64,000 nt of DNA from NCBI RefSeq assembly GCF_004054195.1, contig NZ_SBIW01000001.1:186001-250000 (forward strand), given 5' to 3'. Positions 1-8,772 of this stretch are shown piece after piece; the stretch's first letter is position 1, and every line of letters starts with the position of its first letter. Position numbers and translations under genes: made by a program. Under the pieces are notes generated by a model. The model was not told the DNA's origin, searched no databases, and saw only the letters and a list, made by a program, of their open reading frames with translations. This stretch comes from Mucilaginibacter gilvus (lineage in GTDB: Bacteria > Bacteroidota > Bacteroidia > Sphingobacteriales > Sphingobacteriaceae).

Positions 1-494
1 TCTGTCTTGCTCCAATTCATAATGTATTTGGCAACCGTATCCGAGTAGGCAACGGTATTTTCAAATACGTCAGATGGCATACCGGCATCTTTGGCCTTTT
101 GCTTCAGCTCATCTACATAGGTTGACATGCTGCCTTCAGGAAAAGTAACAGCATTGCCCACGAAGCAGAATGATAATAGAGACGCGAATTGAAAATCTAT
201 CACCTTGTCTTTAGGCGGGGCAGGCGTAGCGGGTAAGTGTTTTATCTGGCCGGATAAAGAGCGGAAATGCGTGGAGTCGCCTGCGGCAATTACCTGGTAG
301 GCTGCAATATTGGCATAGACGTAATTGCGTGAACCAATAACAGGCGGAAAATTATTTTCGAGCACAATATCGTTCAGTTTTTTCACCGTGGTGCGGTACA
401 GTTCGGGGTCGTGGGTAACCTTTTGATAGTCAGCTTTCTTACAGGATGTAAAAGTTAAAATTGCACCGGCAAGCAATAACAGGAAACGGTTCAT
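1..494 (-). CDS. Vanadium-dependent haloperoxidase / PAP2-family lipoprotein (N-terminal part; runs off left edge)
   Basis: An open frame runs on the minus strand from an ATG at 492-494 to the window edge without a stop, giving about 164 residues. It starts with a hydrophobic leader and a lipobox ending in Cys18 (TFTSC), so it is probably an outer-membrane or periplasmic lipoprotein. The stretch after it (YVYANIAAYQVIAAGD, then SLSGQI, then an ELKQKAKDAGMPSDVFENT region) resembles the N-terminal helical region of Bacteroidota proteins annotated as vanadium-dependent haloperoxidase or phosphatase PAP2 family. The vanadate/phosphate-binding residues lie in the missing C-terminal part, so activity cannot be judged. 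Such genes are often found next to paired FG-GAP/ASPIC lipoproteins and SusCD, as here. Confidence 0.7.
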   Translation of the reverse strand, partial: MNRFLLLLAGAILTFTSCKKADYQKVTHDPELYRTTVKKLNDIVLENNFPPVIGSRNYVYANIAAYQVIAAGDSTHFRSLSGQIKHLPATPAPPKDKVIDFQFASLLSFCFVGNAVTFPEGSMSTYVDELKQKAKDAGMPSDVFENTVAYSDTVAKYIMNWSKT

Positions 495-609
495 AATAGT
501 GTATTGGTTTAAGAAAAATACCCGGCAAGCATGTAACGGATGTAATTGGTTTTTCTATGTTTACAAGCTAATATAGCGTTTTTATAACAATTGGCAGGCA
601 TAAAAACTG

Positions 610-642
610 TTTGATTTTAACTCCCCTAATTACTTACTTTTG
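610..642 (+). promoter_or_regulatory. Bacteroidota-type promoter for the SRPBCC/GyrI-like gene
   Basis: TTTG at 610-613 is followed after 21 nt by TACTTTTG at 635-642. This matches the Bacteroidota consensus TTTG-N19-21-TAnnTTTG. The start codon is at 699, giving a leader of about 50 nt. Confidence 0.6.
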
Positions 643-698
643 CATCACAAAAAAGCGCTTCCGCTTGTTGAATTTTATCTTTTGTTATTGATCTTTTT

Positions 699-1637
699 AT
701 GAAGAAACCGGCTCTGTTAGTACTCGGCATATTGTTGTTAGCCTTTATCAGTATCTATTTTATTATCCCGCAAAATATTACTGCGACAAGTACGGTTACG
801 GTTGATGCTACCGACGGGAACGTTTTTAAGTTCCTGGTGAAAAAAGAGGCTTGGTATAAATGGTGGCCCGGCGAACACGACCCGAAAGACAGCAACCTAT
901 TTGCATACAATGGCATGATGTACACCATCAAGAAGGATGCAAACAGCTATATAGAAGTAATTATCAATACCACCAAATTAGAATTGGATAGCAAAATAAA
1001 CTACCTGGCGGCAGATGACGGGGCCACAACAATAAGCTGGGAAGCCATAAAACAAAGCAGCCTTAACCCATTTGAAAGAATATCAGAATTTGTACGGATA
1101 AAAGCCGAACAGACCGATATGGATAGCATCCTATCCCGCTTTAAACTATTCATACAAAAAGACTCGAATGTTTACGGATTGGGTATAAAAATAATCAAGG
1201 TAAAAAACGGCATTATGCTGGCTACAAACATGGTAACCAAAACCCCTCCTTCTGTAGAAGTGGTGAATGGCATGGTAGCAGATCTGCGGAAACAAATAGC
1301 AGCCCAAAATGCCACTGAAACTAATAAGCCGATGCTGAATATCAACAAGGTTGATGATGGCGAATACCATGTTATGGTTGCAGTGCCTATTAATAAAGAG
1401 ATAAAACCGGGTGCAAATTCGGTAGTCAACAAGATGGTTGTAGGAGGTAATATTCTTACCACAGAAGTAAAAGGCGGCAGGAATACCATAGACAATGCCA
1501 TGGGGCAACTGCAAAACTTCCGCAAGGACTACAAGCTTACGGGTGTTGCCATGCCATTTGAATTGATGATCACCGATAGAACCATGGAAAAAGACACCAG
1601 CAAATGGGTAACTCAATTATACTGGCCTATACTTTAG
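699..1637 (+). CDS. Membrane-anchored SRPBCC / GyrI-like effector-binding domain protein
   Basis: 312 residues. Residues about 5-24 form one hydrophobic segment that could be a signal anchor. Residues about 30-150 look like an SRPBCC/polyketide-cyclase fold (EAWYKWWPGEHD region). The C-terminal half resembles the GyrI-like/AraC effector-binding domain. No DNA-binding domain is present, so it is more likely a stand-alone ligand-binding protein than a regulator. It is the only plus-strand gene in the first 19 kb. Its stop (TAG, 1635-1637) abuts, with no spacing, the stop of the convergent FG-GAP gene (1638-1640). Domain calls are from pattern recognition only. Confidence 0.6.
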   Translation: MKKPALLVLGILLLAFISIYFIIPQNITATSTVTVDATDGNVFKFLVKKEAWYKWWPGEHDPKDSNLFAYNGMMYTIKKDANSYIEVIINTTKLELDSKINYLAADDGATTISWEAIKQSSLNPFERISEFVRIKAEQTDMDSILSRFKLFIQKDSNVYGLGIKIIKVKNGIMLATNMVTKTPPSVEVVNGMVADLRKQIAAQNATETNKPMLNINKVDDGEYHVMVAVPINKEIKPGANSVVNKMVVGGNILTTEVKGGRNTIDNAMGQLQNFRKDYKLTGVAMPFELMITDRTMEKDTSKWVTQLYWPIL

Positions 1638-4600
1638 TTACCTGGTTACCAGCAGCATTTTTCCTTCGTAAGTAACTACAACATAACCTGCGCCCGTGGC
1701 GGTTTTAACCGGTTGTGGGGCACTCATTTCCTGGAAGTTGAATAACGGGTTCACCCAGTACTCAGGCAGCGAGAGTTGTTTGCGCTGCTTATCGTAATGC
1801 ATGGTTACTATTCCCAAGGCATCATACTTGCCCTCGTAAGGCACCACACCCCAAAAGTTTCCGTTCAGCAAAACATCACCCTGTTTATTATTAAGCGGCA
1901 AGATAGAACGGACTGGCGCTTGTTGGTACAGGTACGGCAGCTCGGTTACGGCTTTAGCATGTAACACATCGCTAATAAAAACACTATTGAACTGGTTGGC
2001 AACCAAGCGCTTGTCGTTATTTATTTTGTCCTTGAAAATCTCGTCGGTTGTTTTATCGGCCATTTTCTGAAAGCTTAAAAACTCCTTCTTCAAATAAGGC
2101 AGTTCCTGTTCAAGGTCGTTCTTTGGCCGGAAGGGATAGTATTTGCCTTTATAAAAATAAGATAATACAAGATCGTTCTTGCCATCGTTATCCAGGTCCT
2201 GGTTGTAACCGTAAAGGGGCTGCGTGGCGGATACATTGTACTTGCTGTTTTCGCCCCAGTTACCCGCTATCAGGTCGGCTTTGCCATCACCATCCAAATC
2301 GGTAATGGCGGCAGATTGCCACCAGCCTTTTGCATCATCTAATAAAGGCAGGGAGAATTTTTCCAGCTTTTTATTCTTGTTAAGGAAAATCTGTACCGGG
2401 CTCCATTCCGATGAAACGATGATATCATCAACACCATTGTGGTCGACATCGCTTGCCGAAATACCGGTGATATACGGAATGCCGGTAAGTTGGGCGAAAC
2501 TATTTTGGGGTGCTATCGCGAAGTTCCCGCTACCCTTATTCAGCAGCACGCCGCCCTTTGCCGTTGTGGTATAATCTGTAAATGATACAGCCGCTGTAAA
2601 GAACAGGTCCTTTAGGCCGTCGCCATTAAAATCATACACAAATATTTTTGCCGCCGCATCTTCAAGCTTTGGCAAGGCCTTGGATTCAAACTTAAAGCTT
2701 CCCTTATTGATGTAGAGACGAGGTTGCACCCTTTTACTCGGATCGGCAAGCGGATGGTTGGCGCTCATCACCAGCAGATCGGGCAGGCCATCATTATTTA
2801 CATCGGCCCAATGCGCTTCGGTATCGCCATAATCTTTAAACGCGGCAAAGGCGTCAACCGTAATTTTGGTAAAACCTCCCGCTTTATTGCCGGCCAAAAT
2901 ATATTTTTCGTCGCCCGCTATGCCGCCTATGTAAATATCATCCAGTCCGTCTTTGTCTATATCAGCAACCTCAACCGTCGGCGTATGTGGCAAATAAGTA
3001 TGTGGCAGCAGGTTGTAATAGTTAAAATCGGGAGTATCGTATTGTTGCAGGGTAGCCAGCACACTTGCTTTTACGGGCACGCTTGTAAATTGAGCGTCTC
3101 CTTTTATGTAGCCGGTGATCAAAGCGACCATATCTGTAGTGGATTTTACTTGTGCTTTATTATAAGTGATCAGCGTTTTTTTGTTGGGACTGAAGTTTTT
3201 GATGAGCTGGTGCGAATTATCCGGCCAAACCACCATCAGCTCCACGGGCTTATCGCCCGGTAAAAAGGTAAAGGTGAGGTTGTTATTTTGTGTGCTTTCA
3301 TAAGCGGTGCTGGTTTGAATTTCCTGGTGGTCGAGTTCTTTTGTGGAACGCATAAAGAATTTTGTACCAATACCATCCGGATTTAAACCCGTGTATTTTA
3401 CGCTGAAGTTGAGGTATATGGGCTTAGCTTCTCCGTCCTTTACGTTCTCCATCGTCATGTTTTGATAAATGAAAGCTGGTGCATCCATATTATTAGTCAC
3501 CATATCCAAATCGCCGTCGTTATCCAGGTCGATAGCCACCGCTCCGGCAGATACCGAAGTATCGCGCATATCGTTCCCTTCGGATATATCGGTAAACTTC
3601 AGTTTATCGCCGCCGTGGTACAGATAGTTATGCACCTGCCCGTCTGGCATCAGGTTGATTTTTTCCTTATCAAAAAAACGACTGGTTTTAAAATCCTTGA
3701 TCACGTTAGGGTCGCCCAAATATTTCAGGTAATCCATATCGTTAAGGCGCTTTTTGATGCCGTTGCTAAAGAACATGTCCTTACGGCCATCCATATCAAA
3801 ATCCTGCACCAGGGGCGACCAGGTCCAGTCCGTTGCAGACATGCCCGCATACAGGCTCACATCCACAAACTTATTGCCGTTCCCTACATTTAATTGCAAG
3901 CTATTTTTTGAGTACTGGTAATAATACCCCGCGTTCACTTCCTGATTGTAAATATCCAGCGGTTCATCATTAATGGTAGATTTCAGCACTTTCATCTCCT
4001 CGGGCAGCATATCCGTACTGATCACATCCAAATGCCCGTCCTTATTTACATCACTAATGGCGTTCCCCATGGAAAATAAGCTGGTGTGCCCAAACGCGCT
4101 TTTCAGCTCTTCTTTAAAAGTACCGTTTCGCTGGTTTACGTAATAGTAATCCTGCTCAAAAAAATCGTTGCTTACGTAAATATCATCCCAACCATCGTTG
4201 TTAAGGTCGCCAATGCTGAGGCCAAGCCCGTACCCTATAGGTGCCGAATAGATGCCCGAACCCTGAGTTGCATCCACAAACTTCCCATTATCATTCCTGA
4301 ATAAGTGGTCGCCGGCATCGTGGCTGTATTTAAAACGCTGGGTAGAATCGCCGTAGGTATCGTTGCTGTGTACCGATGAGGTGAGCAGGAACATATCCAG
4401 ATCGCCATCTTTATCGTAGTCAAAAAAGCTCGCCTGAGTGGAGAAAGCCGAAAAATCGAGCCCGTATTTGGCTGCCGATTCGGTAAACGTTAGGTTCCCA
4501 TTATTGATATATAGCTGATTTTTACCTTTAAAGCCTTTGAAATTGGCTACTACGCAAACGTAGATATCTTTGAGGCCATCGCCGTTGATATCTACTACGG

Positions 4601-5009
4601 TTACACCGGTTTTCCAGTTGCCGGTTCCTTTTAGCGCCGCTTTTTGGGTAATGTCTTCAAATTTAAGCCCCCCTTTGTTAAGGTATAGTTTGTTTTCGCC
4701 CTGGTTGCTGGTAAAGTACAGGTCTTCCAGGCCATCGTTGTTAAAATCGGCAGAGGCCACGCCGGCCCCGTTGTAGAAGTACAGGTAATCCAGTATGTTA
4801 ACCGAATCGCTCACGATGTTGTGGTTGATGAAATCGAGGTGGCTATCTTCGGTGGCTACCAGTTTAAAAATACCGTCACCTGCTTGTTTTTTCTCGCAGG
4901 AATTAAAAAAAGCGATGCAGGCAACTATAGCGCAGCAAACCGCCACGGTAGACTTTAATGCAATGCCCGAAGTATAAGGTAAGCGTTTCTTGCGCTTTGC
5001 TTTTTTCAT
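1638..5009 (-). CDS. FG-GAP/VCBS-repeat lipoprotein with ASPIC/UnbV domain (CRTAC1-like), copy 2
   Basis: 1123 residues. A basic N-terminus and hydrophobic segment end in a lipobox with Cys38 (FFNSC), so it is probably a surface or periplasmic lipoprotein. Many Asp-rich calcium-binding repeats are visible (DFNNDGLEDLYF, DINGDGLKDIYV, DYDKDGDLDMFL, DLNNDGWDDIYV), typical of integrin-alpha-like FG-GAP propellers. Residues about 540-625 resemble ASPIC/UnbV, with the characteristic VVWPDNS segment, and a second repeat block follows. The biochemical role of this family is unknown; it is widespread next to SusC/SusD. It begins 1 nt after the stop of the broken cupin gene, so it is probably co-transcribed with it. 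It is a paralogue of the protein encoded at 5392-8712. Confidence 0.88.
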   Translation of the reverse strand: MKKAKRKKRLPYTSGIALKSTVAVCCAIVACIAFFNSCEKKQAGDGIFKLVATEDSHLDFINHNIVSDSVNILDYLYFYNGAGVASADFNNDGLEDLYFTSNQGENKLYLNKGGLKFEDITQKAALKGTGNWKTGVTVVDINGDGLKDIYVCVVANFKGFKGKNQLYINNGNLTFTESAAKYGLDFSAFSTQASFFDYDKDGDLDMFLLTSSVHSNDTYGDSTQRFKYSHDAGDHLFRNDNGKFVDATQGSGIYSAPIGYGLGLSIGDLNNDGWDDIYVSNDFFEQDYYYVNQRNGTFKEELKSAFGHTSLFSMGNAISDVNKDGHLDVISTDMLPEEMKVLKSTINDEPLDIYNQEVNAGYYYQYSKNSLQLNVGNGNKFVDVSLYAGMSATDWTWSPLVQDFDMDGRKDMFFSNGIKKRLNDMDYLKYLGDPNVIKDFKTSRFFDKEKINLMPDGQVHNYLYHGGDKLKFTDISEGNDMRDTSVSAGAVAIDLDNDGDLDMVTNNMDAPAFIYQNMTMENVKDGEAKPIYLNFSVKYTGLNPDGIGTKFFMRSTKELDHQEIQTSTAYESTQNNNLTFTFLPGDKPVELMVVWPDNSHQLIKNFSPNKKTLITYNKAQVKSTTDMVALITGYIKGDAQFTSVPVKASVLATLQQYDTPDFNYYNLLPHTYLPHTPTVEVADIDKDGLDDIYIGGIAGDEKYILAGNKAGGFTKITVDAFAAFKDYGDTEAHWADVNNDGLPDLLVMSANHPLADPSKRVQPRLYINKGSFKFESKALPKLEDAAAKIFVYDFNGDGLKDLFFTAAVSFTDYTTTAKGGVLLNKGSGNFAIAPQNSFAQLTGIPYITGISASDVDHNGVDDIIVSSEWSPVQIFLNKNKKLEKFSLPLLDDAKGWWQSAAITDLDGDGKADLIAGNWGENSKYNVSATQPLYGYNQDLDNDGKNDLVLSYFYKGKYYPFRPKNDLEQELPYLKKEFLSFQKMADKTTDEIFKDKINNDKRLVANQFNSVFISDVLHAKAVTELPYLYQQAPVRSILPLNNKQGDVLLNGNFWGVVPYEGKYDALGIVTMHYDKQRKQLSLPEYWVNPLFNFQEMSAPQPVKTATGAGYVVVTYEGKMLLVTR

Positions 5010-5010
5010 T

Positions 5011-5370
5011 TTATAAATATTCCGGGGTTTCCACCGTTAGTTCACTCACTTTATCGCCTGTATTGAGCGTACTCGCCGACTCAAACAACATTACATGTAC
5101 CTCTTCTGCAGCTACTGGTTTATGCTCCGTACCCTTTGGTATGATAATAAAATCGCCTTGCTTTAGCTCTACAACTTTATCGCGCAGGTGCATTTCAAAC
5201 GCCCGTTCACCACCAAAAACATTTCATCTTCGTTATCGTGCTTATGCCAAACAAACTCACCGGCAAATTTCACCAGCTTAACGTGCTGGCCATTTAGCTC
5301 CCCTACAATTTTGGGGCTCCAATGTGCAGAAAATTGCGAAAGCTCATGGTTGATGTTTACTTTTTGTACG
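5011..5370 (-). pseudogene. Cupin-domain protein, frameshifted
   Basis: Reading leftward from about 5370, one frame encodes the first half of a small cupin: KSVQKVNINHELSQFSAHW, then GEFVWHKHDNEDEMFLVVNG, with cupin motif 1 metal-binding histidines. At about 5196-5202 the frame is lost. The second half (MHLRDKVVELKQGDF, then PKGTEHKPV and the C-terminus) continues in another frame to the stop at 5011. Adding one T to the short T run would restore an ordinary small cupin. No ATG lies in frame before the first half, so the start may also be damaged or non-standard. It fills the gap between the two FG-GAP genes in the same direction. Either a real pseudogene or a one-base sequence error. Confidence 0.75.
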
Positions 5371-5391
5371 CTCTTAATATTCCGCTCACAC

Positions 5392-8300
5392 TTAATGCAA
5401 TTTATATGCTTTTAGCTTATCATCATTCAATCCAAATAAAAAGTATTTTTCGCCCCTACTGTTTTTTATCATCAGCGATGAGCGTATTTGCCCGGTTAGG
5501 TTTATACCGCTTTGTGCTGGCGAAATATACACAAATCCGCTTTTAGTATACTTATAAATTTGCCCGTGGCTGGCATCTAACCGCCCTACCTCGGGTTTAA
5601 AGCCATAAAAGTTACCGCCTAAGATGATAGAGGGCACACCGCTATTGTCCAGATCATCGCATAAGATTGTATTTACATTCGATAGCTGCGCATTATAAGG
5701 CAAGTTCTGCACCATAAACTTGCCACCATTATTGATAAATACTGCCGAAGCAAGGTAATTCATCTCATGCGTCTCGGCTCCTTCCAATTGGTCGTTGGGG
5801 AAGATCTCGTTAAATGGTTTTCCGGCGTAGTCGGTATATTTGAGGTATTTCTTTTTCAGTATTGGCATTTGCCCAACCAGATCGGGCTTCATGTGGAATA
5901 CATAAGGTACGTGGTCACTTTTGTACATGGAAGTAACACATTCTTTAGTGCCGTTCTTGTCAAAATCTTTAATATATATTTTCATTGGCTCCTCAAAAGA
6001 TGCTTTGAATTTCACGTTCAGGCCAATATTGCCTGCAATAATATCTGGTTTGCCGTCGCCGTTAATATCTGCAATTTGCAGGCTGCTCCACCAACCCTCG
6101 TATTTATCGAGCTGCTTATCTTCGGTGAACTTGCCTTTATCGTTCTTAAATATTTTTATGCCCATCCAGTTACCAGCTACTACAAGGTCCGCATAGCCGT
6201 TGCCATCAATATCCGCCCATTGTGCAGCGGTAACCATACCAAGTTTGGTATCGGTACCCAAAACCTGCGCCGATACATCGTTAAAATGCCCATCTCCATT
6301 ATTATGAAACACGTACGACTTTGGCGATACGCCGTAGGTACCCGGCACACTTCTGCCACCTATAAACAGATCGGGATGACCATCTTTATCATAATCGCAG
6401 GCCATCACTACCGATGCGTTTACCGGGGCAGTGAGCGACTTTTGTGCGTTGCGATGCAGATTACCCTTGCCATCATTTTCGTAGAACCTTGGGAAGTAAA
6501 CGGGCGTTTCAGCCTCATCTTCGTTACCGCCTACGCCTATAACAAGGTCCTCGTCGCCATCTCCATCGAAATCGCCAAAGGCCGCACCCGCGTTTTCCAG
6601 GTAGCTTTGTTTACCCAGATCCTCTGGCACATAAATATGGAAGCGGCCATTTTTTTGCTGGATGTAGATAGACGCCGGGTTATCTTTTGAACTGCCGAAG
6701 TAAAAATCTTCCAGCCCATCTTTATTAAGGTCGCCCTTGGCCATGTAAGGGTTATCGGTAGAGAGCATTTGCAGCATCAGGCGCTCGTTATCAAAATCGA
6801 TAAAGCCATTTTCGATGTGTGTTGGTACCGAATCGAAAAGCGTTTTAGCTACGTCGGTAAACATGGGTTTCGCCACCTTTTTGGTGAAATCATACTTTAA
6901 TTTGGCATCCGCAAATTTATAGGTGTAAACCTTATTGGTCTGCAGGTTTTTAGCAACCTGGTATTTACCACCCGGCCAAATAACCTGTACAGAATCTACC
7001 CTGCTTCTTATCCCTAATCCGATGGTGATCAAATTGGGCGATGTGCTGCTTTGAAACCCCCGGGTTGGCTGCTGGTAATAAGTCAGCGCCTCGCCTTTGG
7101 CAAATACTTTTATAGTGCTGCCAACGCCAAAACGATTTTGCCCTTCGCCTTGCAGCTTAAATTGTATAAAGTTATTCTTTAACGTTTCCGCGTTGTTTTT
7201 GTAGATGAAGAGCGGCGAGTTTACGTTATTTACAATAAGGTCGTTATCGCCATCCCCGTCCAGGTCGCCATAGGCGGCGCCGTTGCTGAATGATGGATCA
7301 TCCAATCCAAACTCCTTTGCCTTGTTGGTAAAAGTAAGGTTATGATTGTTGGAGAAGGCGTAGTTGGTAAGTGGTGTAGACACCATCTTGTCGGTAAAAT
7401 CTTTATAATCGAAGCTTTTCTTCTGGGCTATCTTATCCATATTTTCGCGATTGCCCAAAAATTCGATGTAGTCCTGGTCTGTAAGGTCTTTATATATGCC
7501 GTTGGATACGAAGATATCCTTCCAGCCGTCGTTATCCATATCAAAAAACAGGGCACCCCAACTCCAGTCGGTTGCGCTTACGCCTGCATTAAACGCTACT
7601 TCAGAAAAAGTGCCATCGCCATTATTTAGCTGCAAGCAATTTTGCATGTACTGGTTAAAGTAACCATCGTGCTGTTTTAGTTTAATTACATCGAAGGATT
7701 CGAACGAGGTCATCTTTTTCAAACGCCTGTCGCCCTCGGGCAGCATCTCGGTAGTAAAAATATCCGTATAACCATCGTTGTTAATATCAGCAATATCCGA
7801 GCCCATTGATGCTACGCTCAGATGGCCTGTTTCCGCTTGTATGTCTTCTTTAAAATTGCCGTCTTTTTGGTTGATGTAAAGGTAATCGCGTTCAAAAAAA
7901 TCGTTAGATACGTAGATATCCGGGTAGCCATCATTATTTACATCGGCAACGGATACGCCAAGCCCAAAGCCAATATCGCTGCTGAAGATGCCTGCGCTTT
8001 TTGTTACATTGGTAAAATGGCCGGCATCATTGCGGTACAGGCGTGCACCGCCCAGTTCGTTCACCACCGCACGCAGGTTTTTGCTAAAATCAAACGAGCC
8101 TATTGGCCTGAAGGAGTTGTTTAGGACAAAACAATCCAGGTCGCCATCGTTATCATAATCAAAAAATATGGCCTGGGTAGATAATCCGTTATCCACCAGG
8201 CCATATTTAGCGGCCTCTTCTTTAAAAGTGCCGTTGTGTTGGTTTATAAAAAGTTCGTTGCCTTTCCTATCTATAATATTGCCACTGTGGCAAACGTAAA

Positions 8301-8712
8301 TATCCAGCCAGCCATCGCCGTTAATATCAACCATGGTAACACCAGTGCTCCAGTATTTGGTACCCTTTACGCCTGCCCTGGCTGTAATATCTTCAAATTT
8401 CCAGTTGCCTTTGTTAAGGTATAACTGATTGCCGCCCTGGTTTGACGTAAGGTACACATCATTCAGCCCATCATTATTAATATCGCCAATGGCCACGCCG
8501 CCGCCATTATAATAGTTGCGAAACGTAAATACGTTGGTACGATCCTGCTCGTTTAGTTGATTTACAAAATTCACGCCTAAACTGCTGTTATCCTGCAGTG
8601 AAAACAGCGGATTATTGACGCTACTTTTACGGCACGACAATAAGGATACAGTAATGAAAACTAACAGTATTAGGGGTGTTTTTTTAACCATTGCGGGGCG
8701 CAGAAAAAACAA
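5392..8712 (-). CDS. FG-GAP/VCBS-repeat lipoprotein with ASPIC/UnbV domain (CRTAC1-like), copy 1
   Basis: 1106 residues in the longest frame. A lipobox (TVSLLSC, Cys27) marks a lipoprotein. The start at Met8 (8691) gives a standard 20-residue leader and is preferred, because a promoter -7 box at 8710-8717 lies over the upstream start. Asp-rich repeats (DINNDGLNDVYL, DINGDGWLDIYV, DYDNDGDLDCFV and more) form FG-GAP propeller blades. The VQVIWPGGKY stretch near residue 590 marks ASPIC/UnbV. It lies just downstream of susD and is a paralogue of the 1638-5009 product. The likely role is binding or handling of a ligand together with SusCD on the outer membrane; this is inference. Confidence 0.88.
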   Translation of the reverse strand: MFFLRPAMVKKTPLILLVFITVSLLSCRKSSVNNPLFSLQDNSSLGVNFVNQLNEQDRTNVFTFRNYYNGGGVAIGDINNDGLNDVYLTSNQGGNQLYLNKGNWKFEDITARAGVKGTKYWSTGVTMVDINGDGWLDIYVCHSGNIIDRKGNELFINQHNGTFKEEAAKYGLVDNGLSTQAIFFDYDNDGDLDCFVLNNSFRPIGSFDFSKNLRAVVNELGGARLYRNDAGHFTNVTKSAGIFSSDIGFGLGVSVADVNNDGYPDIYVSNDFFERDYLYINQKDGNFKEDIQAETGHLSVASMGSDIADINNDGYTDIFTTEMLPEGDRRLKKMTSFESFDVIKLKQHDGYFNQYMQNCLQLNNGDGTFSEVAFNAGVSATDWSWGALFFDMDNDGWKDIFVSNGIYKDLTDQDYIEFLGNRENMDKIAQKKSFDYKDFTDKMVSTPLTNYAFSNNHNLTFTNKAKEFGLDDPSFSNGAAYGDLDGDGDNDLIVNNVNSPLFIYKNNAETLKNNFIQFKLQGEGQNRFGVGSTIKVFAKGEALTYYQQPTRGFQSSTSPNLITIGLGIRSRVDSVQVIWPGGKYQVAKNLQTNKVYTYKFADAKLKYDFTKKVAKPMFTDVAKTLFDSVPTHIENGFIDFDNERLMLQMLSTDNPYMAKGDLNKDGLEDFYFGSSKDNPASIYIQQKNGRFHIYVPEDLGKQSYLENAGAAFGDFDGDGDEDLVIGVGGNEDEAETPVYFPRFYENDGKGNLHRNAQKSLTAPVNASVVMACDYDKDGHPDLFIGGRSVPGTYGVSPKSYVFHNNGDGHFNDVSAQVLGTDTKLGMVTAAQWADIDGNGYADLVVAGNWMGIKIFKNDKGKFTEDKQLDKYEGWWSSLQIADINGDGKPDIIAGNIGLNVKFKASFEEPMKIYIKDFDKNGTKECVTSMYKSDHVPYVFHMKPDLVGQMPILKKKYLKYTDYAGKPFNEIFPNDQLEGAETHEMNYLASAVFINNGGKFMVQNLPYNAQLSNVNTILCDDLDNSGVPSIILGGNFYGFKPEVGRLDASHGQIYKYTKSGFVYISPAQSGINLTGQIRSSLMIKNSRGEKYFLFGLNDDKLKAYKLH

Positions 8713-8737
8713 ACGTAGCGAATTTCTTCGCTACGTT
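8704..8737 (-). terminator. Intrinsic terminator after susD
   Basis: A perfect 11-bp inverted repeat (arms 8712-8722 and 8727-8737, loop 8723-8726) is followed on the minus strand by TG and six T residues (8709-8704). It sits in the gap after susD and would end the susCD transcript. It overlaps a promoter for the next gene. Confidence 0.65.
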
Positions 8738-8741
8738 CAAA
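8710..8741 (-). promoter_or_regulatory. Promoter of FG-GAP gene, overlapping the susD terminator
   Basis: On the minus strand TTTG (plus positions 8738-8741) is followed after exactly 20 nt by TACGTTTG (plus positions 8710-8717), a perfect match to the Bacteroidota promoter consensus. The -7 box lies in the 3' arm of the terminator hairpin. It predicts transcription starting near 8704, which favours Met8 (8691) as the true start of the FG-GAP gene. Confidence 0.55.
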
Positions 8742-8772
8742 ATCAAATATAAAACCAAAAATCTGTTTTTTA

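Noticed and set aside
5011..5193. 60-residue protein starting at an internal ATG
   Set aside because: It is only the C-terminal half of the frameshifted cupin, not an independent gene.
5767..6690. 307-codon plus-strand open frame opposite the FG-GAP gene
   Set aside because: It is antisense to a strong protein with repeated Asp-rich motifs; the sequence looks like a reverse-frame shadow with no domain or promoter.
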